A stretch of DNA of 64,000 nucleotides, from assembly GCF_025628965.1 (NCBI RefSeq), contig NZ_JAOTEN010000001.1, positions 1,363,072 through 1,427,071 of the forward strand. The letters are read 5' to 3'. This DNA is from Chryseobacterium gilvum (lineage in GTDB: Bacteria > Bacteroidota > Bacteroidia > Flavobacteriales > Weeksellaceae). Each line of letters begins with the position of its first letter. Within the stretch, counting starts at the first letter, position 1. Positions 25,400 through 33,312 of this stretch are shown piece after piece. Below the pieces are notes generated by a model, which saw only the letters and a program-made list of their open reading frames with translations, was not told the origin of the DNA and did no database searches. The position numbers and the translations under genes were made by a program.

Positions 25400-25446
25400 T
25401 AGAGTAAAAATTACGAATTACCAATTACGAACTACGAATTACTAAT
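25400..25446. repeat. Short intergenic TTACGAATTAC-type direct repeats
   Basis: Several imperfect copies of TTACGAATTAC / CCAATTACGAACTAC in tandem between the helix-hairpin-helix gene and topB, overlapping the last codons of topB. Confidence 0.55.
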
Positions 25447-27555
25447 TAATGTTATCATAAACTCTGAAGATAATGAGACTATTCCTTCGCTTACGTTTTC
25501 AGGATGTGTGGTGAACCCTTTTAATTTTGAAGTTTTTCCCTTTACTACTACATCTAAAAGCTGTTTTTCAGACAGTTTCTTGCCGAATATTTCAAAAGGA
25601 ATCTTAAAGCCGCAGTTTTTGTAATCACTGCATCCTACTGCGGTTTTTCCTTTAATCAAATGATGCTGTCTGCATTTCGGGCACTGCGTTTCGTCCCAGG
25701 TTTGCAGTTCTTTTTTTACTGCCGGTTCTCGCTTTTTCTTTTCTTTGGCTTCTTCTTTTCCCTCGTGTAGGGTGAAAACTTTTGCTTTTCCGTCAACCAC
25801 TTTTTTGGTCAGTTCCCGGATCATTTGAATCAATTCATCCTTAAACTGATTGGCTTCATATTCGCCGCTTTCAATTTTACGAAGCTTCAGCTCCCATTCT
25901 CCCGTAAGTTCCGGGCTTTTTAAAACTTCATCTTCAATGGTATCAATCAGCTGAATCCCGGTTGAGGTCGCTACTAAATTTTTCTTTTTCCGTTCAATAT
26001 ATTTTCTTTTGAACAGCGTTTCAATAATATTCGCACGGGTTGAAGGTCTTCCAATACCGTTATTTTTCAACATTTCACGCAACTCTTCGTCATCCACTTG
26101 TTTACCTGCAGTTTCCATGGCGCGAAGCAATGTAGCTTCGGTATAAGGTTTTGGCGGTGAAGTTTTTCCCTGGTGAATTTTTGGCTCATGCGGTCCGGAT
26201 TCTCCCACTTTAAATTCAGGAATCATCTGCTCTTCTTCTTTGTCTTTTTCTGTCGGCTCTTTTGCATCTTTTGCGTAGACTGCTCTCCAACCCGGTTCCA
26301 GAATCTGTTTCCCGCTGGTTTTAAAAGGGATGGTTCCCACTTTCGCTTCCACCAAGGTGTTTGAAATTTTACATTCGGGATAAAAAACCGAAATAAATCG
26401 TTTTGCCACCAAATCATAAATCAGCTTTTCTTCCCGGCTCAAATTTTGTGTTGGCGGAACTTCGGTGGGAATAATTGCGTGGTGATCGGTTACTTTTGCA
26501 TCATCAAAAACCGCTTTGGATTTTGGAATTGCCTGCTGCAATAACGAGGCAGTCCATTCCTGATAAAAAGTCATATTTCTGAGGATCCCTTCAATTTTCG
26601 GATATAAGCTTTCTGATAAATACGTCGTATCAACACGTGGGTACGTCACGTGTTTTTTCTCATAAAGACTTTGAATGTATTTTAAAGTATTCTCTGCAGA
26701 ATAGCCGTATTTTTTATTGGCTTCCACCTGAAGTGCGGTAAGATCAAAGAGTCTCGGATTTTTTTCTTTCCCTTCTTTAATTTCGAAAGAAACAATCTCG
26801 AAAAGATTGATTTTAAGATATTCCAGACCTTTTTCTGCGCGGTCCAGTGTTTTTAGGCGGTCGATAGCAGCATTAAAAATGACATCCCGGTATTTGGTTT
26901 TCAGTTCCCAGTATTCTTCGGTACTGAACGCATCAATTTCTTTCTGCCGATGAACCAGCATGGCCAAGGTCGGAGTCTGTACTCTTCCAATGGATAAAAC
27001 CGCTTTGTTTCCGCCAAATTTTTTCGTGAAAAGCCGTGTTGCATTAATTCCTAGCAGCCAGTCACCTATCGCTCTTGCATTTCCTGCGAGATACAGATTT
27101 TTATAATCTTCTGCAGGTTTTAATTTTTCAAAACCTTCTCTAATCGCTTCTTCGGTAAGGGAAGAAATCCAAAGCCGCTGCACGGGTTTATCGCATTTTG
27201 CTTTTTGTAAAACCCACCGCTGAATAAGCTCTCCCTCCTGTCCCGCATCGCCGCAATTGATGACTTCATCACATTCGGCGACCAGTTTTTCAATGACTTT
27301 AAACTGATTTTCAACGCCTTTATTCGGAATTAACTTGATGCCGAAATTTTTTGGAATAATCGGCAGCAGAAACAAATTCCATGATTTGTATTGCGGACCG
27401 TAATCATGGGGTTCTTTCAAGGTACAAAGATGTCCGAATGTCCAGGTTACACAATAGCCGTTCCCTTCCATATAGCCCTGTTTAGGTGTATTCGCGCCCA
27501 AGACTTTGGCAATATCTCTGGCTACACTGGGTTTTTCGGCTATACAAAGTTTCAT
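25432..27555 (-). CDS. topB: Type IA DNA topoisomerase (topoisomerase III)
   Basis: 707 residues from the ATG at 27555 (MKLCIAEKPSVARDIAKVLG, the Toprim N-terminus). A longer reading frame upstream is hydrophobic and not part of the family. Toprim acidic residues are in NCGDAGQEGELI. The cleavage region carries SIGRVQTPTLAML and the active-site tyrosine in HVTYPRVDT. The C-terminal region has a zinc ribbon (CPKCRQHH...CSDYKNC) and the KGKTSKLKGF repeat. The enzyme relaxes and decatenates DNA by single-strand passage. The C-terminal end runs into an intergenic TTACGAATTAC-type repeat, which supplies the last few codons. Divergent from the GH3 gene. Confidence 0.94.
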   Translation of the reverse strand: MKLCIAEKPSVARDIAKVLGANTPKQGYMEGNGYCVTWTFGHLCTLKEPHDYGPQYKSWNLFLLPIIPKNFGIKLIPNKGVENQFKVIEKLVAECDEVINCGDAGQEGELIQRWVLQKAKCDKPVQRLWISSLTEEAIREGFEKLKPAEDYKNLYLAGNARAIGDWLLGINATRLFTKKFGGNKAVLSIGRVQTPTLAMLVHRQKEIDAFSTEEYWELKTKYRDVIFNAAIDRLKTLDRAEKGLEYLKINLFEIVSFEIKEGKEKNPRLFDLTALQVEANKKYGYSAENTLKYIQSLYEKKHVTYPRVDTTYLSESLYPKIEGILRNMTFYQEWTASLLQQAIPKSKAVFDDAKVTDHHAIIPTEVPPTQNLSREEKLIYDLVAKRFISVFYPECKISNTLVEAKVGTIPFKTSGKQILEPGWRAVYAKDAKEPTEKDKEEEQMIPEFKVGESGPHEPKIHQGKTSPPKPYTEATLLRAMETAGKQVDDEELREMLKNNGIGRPSTRANIIETLFKRKYIERKKKNLVATSTGIQLIDTIEDEVLKSPELTGEWELKLRKIESGEYEANQFKDELIQMIRELTKKVVDGKAKVFTLHEGKEEAKEKKKREPAVKKELQTWDETQCPKCRQHHLIKGKTAVGCSDYKNCGFKIPFEIFGKKLSEKQLLDVVVKGKTSKLKGFTTHPENVSEGIVSLSSEFMITLISNS

Positions 27556-27707
27556 GAATGTTTGGGTTATAGAAAGGGGTGCAAAATTGAGGATTTTTTT
27601 TGACTTTTTAAAAGAGAATATAAAATTAAAAAATGGCAATTTTAACAGATAACAGATTTTTAGTAAAATAGGAAAGCTTAAATATAAAATATTGTTCTTT
27701 AACAAAC

Positions 27708-27730
27708 TATTATCTCAATATGAGATAATA
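27708..27730. promoter_or_regulatory. Perfect operator-like palindrome upstream of the GH3 gene
   Basis: TATTATCTCA ATA TGAGATAATA: 10-bp perfect arms with a three-base centre, ending 11 bases before the -7 box at 27742, so it covers the expected -33 position. A bound repressor would block the promoter. Confidence 0.6.
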
Positions 27731-27741
27731 AAAATTTTCTG

Positions 27742-27749
27742 TACTTTTG
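27742..27749 (+). promoter_or_regulatory. Bacteroidota -7 box of the GH3 gene
   Basis: TACTTTTG matches TAnnTTTG, 24 bases before the ATG at 27774. The -33 position is occupied by the palindrome instead of a TTG. Confidence 0.6.
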
Positions 27750-27773
27750 TTTTTAATCAATAAAAGAGTTTTT

Positions 27774-30035
27774 ATGCTAAAGAAAACTGCCATTATAAGT
27801 GTATTTACCTGTATCTCTGCTTATACACTGGCCCAAAATATCAGCGTTCCTGTATATCTGGATGAGTCGAAACCTGTTGCGCAAAAAGTTCAGGATGCAC
27901 TTTCGAGAATGACACTTGAGGAAAAGGTAGCGATGTTACATGCACAGTCAAAGTTCAGTTCGCCCGGTGTTCCGAGATTGGGAATTCCCGAATTCTGGAC
28001 GACAGACGGTCCTCATGGCGTACGTCCGGAAGTACTTTGGGATGAATGGAACCAAGCCGGATGGACGAATGATTCCATCATCGCCTATCCTGCGTTAACC
28101 GCTTTATCTGCTACATGGAATAAACAAATGTCCTGGAATTACGGCAAAGCTTTGGGAGAAGAAGCACGATACAGAAAAAAAGACATACTTCTGGGACCGG
28201 GAGTCAATATTTACAGAACTCCACTGAACGGGAGAAATTTTGAATACATGGGTGAAGACCCATTCTTAACCTCAAAAATGGTCGTTCCCTACATCAAAGG
28301 AGTTCAGTCTAATGGTGTAGCGACAAGCGTAAAACATTATGCACTAAATAACCAGGAAATGTTTCGTAACACCAGTAATGTCATTGTAGATGACAGAGCG
28401 CTTTACGAAATTTACCTTCCCGCATTCAAAGCAGCAGTAACAGAAGGAGATTCGTGGACGATTATGGGAGCTTATGACATGTATAAGAACCAGTACTCAA
28501 GCCAGAACCAGTATCTTTTAAATGACATCCTTAAAAAGGAATGGAATTATAAAGGCGTTGTAGTTTCTGACTGGGGCGCGGTAAATAACACGGAACAGGC
28601 TATCAAAAACGGTCTGGATCTGGAATTCGGAAGCTGGACAAACGGATTGTCTGCAGGAACAAAAAATGCTTATGACAATTATTATCTTGCCCAACCGTAT
28701 TTAAACTTAATAAAAGAAGGAAAAAAAGGAACACAGGAGCTGGACGATAAAGTAACAAGACTTTTGAACTTGGCTTATAAAACTACGATGAATCCTAAAA
28801 AACCGTTTGGTAATATTGCTTCAGAAGAGCATAGAAAGATCGCCAAAGAAATCGGTGAAGAAGGAATTGTATTATTAAAAAATCAAGGGAATATTCTACC
28901 TGTTGACATCAATAAAGCAAAAAAAATTGCGGTAATCGGAGAAAATGCCATTAAAATTATGACTGTGGGAGGTGGCTCTTCTTCATTGAAAGTAAAATAT
29001 GAGACCCTGCCTTTGGACGGAATTAAAAGCAGATTCGGGAAGGAGGCCGATGTACAGTTTGCAAGAGGTTATGTAGGAGATATTGGCGGCGAATATAACG
29101 GAGTAAAATCCGGTCAGGATCTTAAAGACCCGCGTTCTGAAGCTGAATTACTGAATGAAGCGGTAGAACTGGCAAAAAAATCTGATTATGTTATTTTTGT
29201 GGGAGGATTAAATAAATCTGACTTTCAGGACAGTGAAGGAAACGACAGAAAAAGCTACGGACTCCCCTACAATCAGGATCAGTTGATTGCTGCTCTTGCA
29301 AAAGCCAATAAAAATTTTGCTGTTGTTCTGATTTCAGGAAACGCCGTTGCGATGCCGTGGATCAAAGAAGTTCCGACCATTGTGCAAGCTTGGTATTTAG
29401 GTTCGGAAGCCGGGAATTCTATTGCATCAATTTTAGCGGGTGATACCAATCCGTCCGGAAAACTGCCTTTCACATTTCCCGTAAAGCTGGAAGATAATTC
29501 TGCCCATCAATTAGGAGAATATCCGGGAAATAAACAAGAGCTGGCTGCCGGAAAAGGAAAAGACCAGAAAAATCCTATCAATATTTCCTACAACGAAGGA
29601 ATTTTTGTTGGGTACCGATGGCATGATACCAAAAAGATAAAACCTTTGTTCAGTTTTGGCCACGGTTTAAGTTATACAACTTTTGAGTTTGGAAAAGCAA
29701 ATGCTGATAAAACAGTAATCGGACAGGATGATAAAATTACCTTTACGGTAAATGTAAAAAACACCGGAAAAAGAGCCGGAGCTGAAGTCGTACAATTGTA
29801 TATCAGTGACTTGAAATCTTCACTGCCTCGTCCTGCAAAAGAGCTGAAAGGCTTTGAGAAAGTATTTCTTAATCCCGGTGAGCAAAAAACAGTTCAGATC
29901 ACGATTGACAGATCGGCTTTAAGTTATTTCGATCCGGAGCAGCATCAATGGGTCGCAGAACCCGGAGATTTTGAAGCGTTAATCGGAAATTCTTCTGATG
30001 CCATAAAGACAAAAGTAAAATTCAGTTTGAAATAA
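27774..30035 (+). CDS. Exported glycoside hydrolase family 3 beta-glucosidase-like enzyme
   Basis: 753 residues from the ATG at 27774 (MLKKTAIISVFTCISAYTLAQ, signal peptide). A TTG nine codons upstream overlaps the promoter box and is not used. It has the three-part GH3 layout: a TIM-barrel domain (TTDGPHGVRPE, KHYALNNQE), with the nucleophile Asp266 in VVVSDWGAV; an alpha/beta sandwich domain (GEEGIVLLKNQGNILPV...VGGGSSSLK, FVGGLN); and a fibronectin-III-like C-terminal domain (FSFGHGLSYTTFEF, VNVKNTGKRAGAEVVQLYISD). It should release glucose or xylose from beta-glycosides in the periplasm. It has no SusCD neighbours and is monocistronic with its own terminator. Confidence 0.93.
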   Translation: MLKKTAIISVFTCISAYTLAQNISVPVYLDESKPVAQKVQDALSRMTLEEKVAMLHAQSKFSSPGVPRLGIPEFWTTDGPHGVRPEVLWDEWNQAGWTNDSIIAYPALTALSATWNKQMSWNYGKALGEEARYRKKDILLGPGVNIYRTPLNGRNFEYMGEDPFLTSKMVVPYIKGVQSNGVATSVKHYALNNQEMFRNTSNVIVDDRALYEIYLPAFKAAVTEGDSWTIMGAYDMYKNQYSSQNQYLLNDILKKEWNYKGVVVSDWGAVNNTEQAIKNGLDLEFGSWTNGLSAGTKNAYDNYYLAQPYLNLIKEGKKGTQELDDKVTRLLNLAYKTTMNPKKPFGNIASEEHRKIAKEIGEEGIVLLKNQGNILPVDINKAKKIAVIGENAIKIMTVGGGSSSLKVKYETLPLDGIKSRFGKEADVQFARGYVGDIGGEYNGVKSGQDLKDPRSEAELLNEAVELAKKSDYVIFVGGLNKSDFQDSEGNDRKSYGLPYNQDQLIAALAKANKNFAVVLISGNAVAMPWIKEVPTIVQAWYLGSEAGNSIASILAGDTNPSGKLPFTFPVKLEDNSAHQLGEYPGNKQELAAGKGKDQKNPINISYNEGIFVGYRWHDTKKIKPLFSFGHGLSYTTFEFGKANADKTVIGQDDKITFTVNVKNTGKRAGAEVVQLYISDLKSSLPRPAKELKGFEKVFLNPGEQKTVQITIDRSALSYFDPEQHQWVAEPGDFEALIGNSSDAIKTKVKFSLK

Positions 30036-30040
30036 ATCAG

Positions 30041-30072
30041 AAAAAGCTTGAGAAATTTCTCAAGCTTTTTTC
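30041..30072 (+). terminator. Terminator of the GH3 gene
   Basis: AAAAAGCTTGAGAAA / TTTCTCAAGCTTTTT, a long perfect inverted repeat with a T-rich 3' side. It could serve both strands, since the SemiSWEET gene converges on it. Confidence 0.85.
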
Positions 30073-30089
30073 TTTAATAAAATTCAATT

Positions 30090-30350
30090 CTATGATTTTT
30101 TCCTGAATGCAATATAACATATCAATAGAGACAGATTTACCAAAACAGCAAAAGCGTTAGAGAGAATAATGGGCAGCTCGTTTTTTAAAATTCCGTACCA
30201 AACCCAAAGTGATAAACCCGAAATCAGAATTAAAATCATAATCCAGGACAGATCTTTCACATTTTTTTCTTTAATTACTTTTACCAATTGAGGGATCATC
30301 GATACAGAGGTTAAAATTCCGGCTACAATACCCAATATATTTTCGTTCAT
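30090..30350 (-). CDS. SemiSWEET-type sugar transporter (PQ-loop, three helices)
   Basis: 86 residues with three membrane segments (about 5-20, 38-55, 62-82). The first helix carries the SVSMIPQLVKVI proline-glutamine motif and the second LSWIMILILISGLSLWVWYG. This is the size and motif pattern of bacterial SemiSWEETs, which work as dimers to move mono- or disaccharides down a gradient. It is convergent with the GH3 beta-glucosidase gene; a shared sugar role is an inference from this context. Confidence 0.85.
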   Translation of the reverse strand: MNENILGIVAGILTSVSMIPQLVKVIKEKNVKDLSWIMILILISGLSLWVWYGILKNELPIILSNAFAVLVNLSLLICYIAFRKKS

Positions 30351-30410
30351 AATGGTGAATGTACTTCAATATTTCCCTGAATGCTTATGTGTATAATCAT
30401 AAAAATAGAT

Positions 30411-30734
30411 TTATTTATGTCTTATTCCACGTTGATGATACTCGACATTCTTTGGTCTTGCGTCATAATTTTTCGGTGTATTCACACGATCATTTTTATG
30501 AAGTGTTTCCTGATGGGCATCTCCTTCGAAATGAAATTTATCCGCATGAATTTCTTTCCCATTTCTAAACATGGTTCCATCTGATGCTCTGTACACCTGA
30601 TTTTCTTTGTAGGTATTTCCATCCGGCGCAGTAAAAATTTCTTTTTTAGGGCTTCTGCTTCTTCTTTTACGGTTCAGTAGAACCAGCGTTCCTCCTGCGA
30701 TCACCGCTAAGGCAATTTTTATCTTATTATTCAT
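30411..30734 (-). CDS. Small membrane-anchored protein of unknown function
   Basis: 107 residues. Residues 1-22 (MNNKIKIALAVIAGGTLVLLNR) form a single hydrophobic anchor. They are followed by a basic RKRRSRSPKK patch and a soluble part with a repeated YR/FRN-G motif (GNTYKENQVYRASDGTMFRNGKEIH). No family recognised. It begins the stress-related region, divergent from the DUF892 gene at 30889. Confidence 0.6.
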   Translation of the reverse strand: MNNKIKIALAVIAGGTLVLLNRKRRSRSPKKEIFTAPDGNTYKENQVYRASDGTMFRNGKEIHADKFHFEGDAHQETLHKNDRVNTPKNYDARPKNVEYHQRGIRHK

Positions 30735-30888
30735 AACTGTTTGATTTTTCTCATACAGAACAAATTTTTTGCCAATACCGGATTTACGGTAATTTAAAAG
30801 GAATATTATTTTAAATAATGTTGATTATGATTTTGGTCTTATAATTGAAGTACAAGGTTTAACAAAAATAAATCACTAAAAAAATATT

Positions 30889-31494
30889 ATGGCAACTAAA
30901 ACCACTACAACAAAAAAAACGGCTGCTAAAGTAGCTCCAAAAGCAGCTCAAAAAGCGGCTCCAAAGACTACAGTAAAGGATACTGCAAAAATCCCGGCTA
31001 AAAAAGACGCGGCAAAAGATCTGAAAGATTTATTTGAAGATTCTCTTAAAGATATTTACTGGGCTGAAAAAGCATTGACAAAAGCACTTCCTAAAATGGA
31101 AAAAAATGCAACGCATCCGGAATTGAAAAAAGCAATTGCAACACACCTAGAAGAAACTAAAGTACAGGTGACAAGGCTTGAAGACTGTTTCAAATCTATG
31201 GGATTAAAGGCTGAAGCCAAAAAATGTGATGCAATGCAGGGGATTTTAGAGGAAGGAAAAAGCATTATGGAAGAAACCAAAGCAGGACCTGTACGCGATG
31301 CAGGAATTATTGCCGCATCACAGAAAGTAGAGCATTATGAAATCGCTACTTATGGGACGCTTGCTGCATTCGCAAAAGTTCTGAACGAAAAAAGATGCCT
31401 GAGCAATTTTCTGGAGACTCTAAAAGAAGAAAAAAACTGTGATAAACTATTGACCAAGCTTGCAGATACTGCATTAAACAGCAAGGCCAAATAA
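30889..31494 (+). CDS. DUF892 (YciE/YciF) ferritin-like protein with a histone-like Lys/Ala/Pro tail
   Basis: 201 residues. Residues about 43-198 are a DUF892 four-helix ferritin-like domain: KDLFEDSLKDIYWAEKALTKALPKM, LEETKVQVTRLEDCF, KVEHYEIATYGTLAAFA. Metal-ligand candidates are the Glu and His in EHYE and the Glu in AEKAL. The first 42 residues (TTTTKKTAAKVAPKAAQK...) are almost only Lys, Ala, Thr and Pro, like histone H1 or AlgP/HU-tail repeats, and suggest nucleic-acid binding. DUF892 proteins are stress-induced; activity is unproven. A paralogue without the tail is encoded at 37064. Confidence 0.88.
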   Translation: MATKTTTTKKTAAKVAPKAAQKAAPKTTVKDTAKIPAKKDAAKDLKDLFEDSLKDIYWAEKALTKALPKMEKNATHPELKKAIATHLEETKVQVTRLEDCFKSMGLKAEAKKCDAMQGILEEGKSIMEETKAGPVRDAGIIAASQKVEHYEIATYGTLAAFAKVLNEKRCLSNFLETLKEEKNCDKLLTKLADTALNSKAK

Positions 31495-31520
31495 TTTTTA
31501 TCAGTTTTATTGAATTAAAA

Positions 31521-31551
31521 AATCCCGGCACTGGTGTCGGGATTTTCTTTG
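31521..31551 (+). terminator. Terminator of the tailed DUF892 gene
   Basis: AATCCCGGCA - CTGG - TGTCGGGATT (ten pairs with one G-T) followed by TTCTTT. Confidence 0.85.
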
Positions 31552-31558
31552 CAATATA

Positions 31559-32062
31559 TTAATTATTCAAAATTAAAAGGCTGTTCAGTTCGCTTTTGAA
31601 ACACCCGAGAATAAATTCCGTGTAATATAACTGCGCATTAAAAGCCTTTGTTTTTGGATGCACTTCAAGTTTTTTCGACAAAATAATTTCACCTTTGTAG
31701 GCCACCGAAAAATAGGCATACACGCTGTAAACAGAATGTCTTACAGGCGTACAGTATCCAGTGGTAGCAATTGACCAATCGGTATCAAATAACTGAGCGA
31801 CGTTCAGCGCCATTGCTTCTGCAATATCCGGAGAAACGCAGTCACATTCTTCAGCATCTTCCTGATTAATATTCAGCAGTTTCACTTTTTGTGATAAAGA
31901 ATAAGCAGTAACACCCCCCTTATAAAACATAGATGCATTCGGCATCTGTGAAAAAGCAAGCTGCAGCAATCCTGAAGTCACACTTTCAGCGACAGCAATG
32001 GTCTCATTTGAGTTGATCAATGATTCGCTGATATAATTCAATACGTTTTTTTGAAATTCCAT
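31559..32062 (-). CDS. CinA C-terminal-domain (nicotinamide-nucleotide amidase-like) protein
   Basis: 167 residues corresponding to the stand-alone CinA/PncC domain: AVAESVTSGLLQLAFSQMPNASMFYKGGVTAYS, VSPDIAEAMALNVAQLF, WSIATTGYCTP. Active members deamidate nicotinamide mononucleotide in pyridine-nucleotide salvage. The conserved Ser of the TSG turn is present. The YCTP segment departs from the usual GIAGP at that place, so activity should not be assumed. It is the last gene of a five-gene minus-strand run, 37 bases behind the alcohol dehydrogenase gene. Confidence 0.82.
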   Translation of the reverse strand: MEFQKNVLNYISESLINSNETIAVAESVTSGLLQLAFSQMPNASMFYKGGVTAYSLSQKVKLLNINQEDAEECDCVSPDIAEAMALNVAQLFDTDWSIATTGYCTPVRHSVYSVYAYFSVAYKGEIILSKKLEVHPKTKAFNAQLYYTEFILGCFKSELNSLLILNN

Positions 32063-32099
32063 GATGAAATTATTAATGTTGTTAAAACGATCATGTGAT

Positions 32100-33266
32100 T
32101 TATTTCCAAGGGTCTAAGACCACTTTCACACAGCCATCTTCTTTTTTATCGAAGATTTCGTATCCTTTTGATACTTCATCCAAAGAAAGACGGTGTGTAA
32201 TAATATCATCCAGTTTTACCTGGCCGGTTTCCACATAGTTCATAAGGGTGTCGATAATGGGATGTACCGGCGCCTGTCCCGCTTTTATGGTAATTCCTTT
32301 ATCAAAAAGCTGCCCTACTTTAAAATTGTCATAATTGACAGGATATACGCCCAGAATTGAAACAAAACCGCCCCGTCTTACCGCACTCATACAGGCTTCA
32401 AATACTTTTATGGAACCTTTTTCAAAATTGACTACTGCTTTTGCCCTGTCTAAGAAATTTCTTTCAGGTTCAAAACCTACTGCGTCAATACAGACATCGG
32501 CTCCTCTTCCGTCGGTCATCTCTCTGATTTGCTGTACCGTTTCATCAGCGTCATTCCATAGAATGGTTTCGCATCCTGTGAGCCTTTTAATCTGGTCTAA
32601 ACGATATTGTAAGGTATCAATCACAATTATTTTTTTGGCATTGTAAAGCATCGCGCTTTTTACCGCCATCGAACCTACCGGTCCTGCTCCGAAAATAGCA
32701 ACGGTTTCGCCACCTTTCAGATCTGCCCACATTACACCTGTATATCCTGTAGGAAATATATCTGTAAGGAATAAAACCTGCTCATCGGTTAAAGAATCTG
32801 CTACTTTTCTGGGTCCAAAATTTGCGTACGGAACTCTCACGTATTGTGCCTGTCCGCCATTATACCCTCCATACAGATCGGTATATCCGAATAACCCGCC
32901 TCCTTTCTCCGTTAAAATTCCGCCTTCCGGACCATAGTTTTCTTCATTGGAATGCTCACATGCAGTAGGAAGATCGTGCTGACAGAAAAAACAGCTTCCG
33001 CAAGCAACAGGAAACGGAACCACGACTCTGTCTCCCACTTTTAAATGCCCAATATTTTTTCCTACTTCTTCTACAATCCCCATAAACTCATGCCCCATCA
33101 CCATAGGCCGGGCTTGAGGAATGCCTCCTGAATAGATGTGAAGATCACTCCCACAAATAGCGGTAGAGGTGATTTTCAAGATAATGTCGTTTGAATCTTC
33201 AATTTTCGGGTCGTCTACGGTATCGCACGTAATGTTGCCCGGCGCGTGAAAAACTGCTGCTTTCAT
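32100..33266 (-). CDS. Zinc-dependent alcohol dehydrogenase (formaldehyde dehydrogenase-like)
   Basis: 388 residues of the medium-chain dehydrogenase family. Catalytic zinc ligands are in AICGSDLHIYSGG and GHEFMGIVEEVG. The structural zinc cysteines are in CGSCFFCQHDLPTAC. The Rossmann motif is GAGPVGSMAVKSAML with an acidic end VIDTL, favouring NAD. The length and GYTDLYGGYNGGQAQYVRVP segment match the glutathione-independent formaldehyde-dehydrogenase-like subgroup. It sits between catalase and the CinA-like gene with gaps of 46 and 37 bases, so aldehyde or alcohol stress is a reasonable setting. The exact substrate is unknown. Confidence 0.9.
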   Translation of the reverse strand: MKAAVFHAPGNITCDTVDDPKIEDSNDIILKITSTAICGSDLHIYSGGIPQARPMVMGHEFMGIVEEVGKNIGHLKVGDRVVVPFPVACGSCFFCQHDLPTACEHSNEENYGPEGGILTEKGGGLFGYTDLYGGYNGGQAQYVRVPYANFGPRKVADSLTDEQVLFLTDIFPTGYTGVMWADLKGGETVAIFGAGPVGSMAVKSAMLYNAKKIIVIDTLQYRLDQIKRLTGCETILWNDADETVQQIREMTDGRGADVCIDAVGFEPERNFLDRAKAVVNFEKGSIKVFEACMSAVRRGGFVSILGVYPVNYDNFKVGQLFDKGITIKAGQAPVHPIIDTLMNYVETGQVKLDDIITHRLSLDEVSKGYEIFDKKEDGCVKVVLDPWK

Positions 33267-33312
33267 AATATTATATTTTAGTGTAAATGGTGTAATTATA
33301 AATGAACTAATT

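Noticed and set aside
27556..27705. A 50-codon N-terminal extension of topoisomerase III with a hydrophobic start.
   Set aside because: The Toprim domain starts at MKLCIAEKPS as in the family; the extension is upstream non-coding DNA that happens to lack stops.
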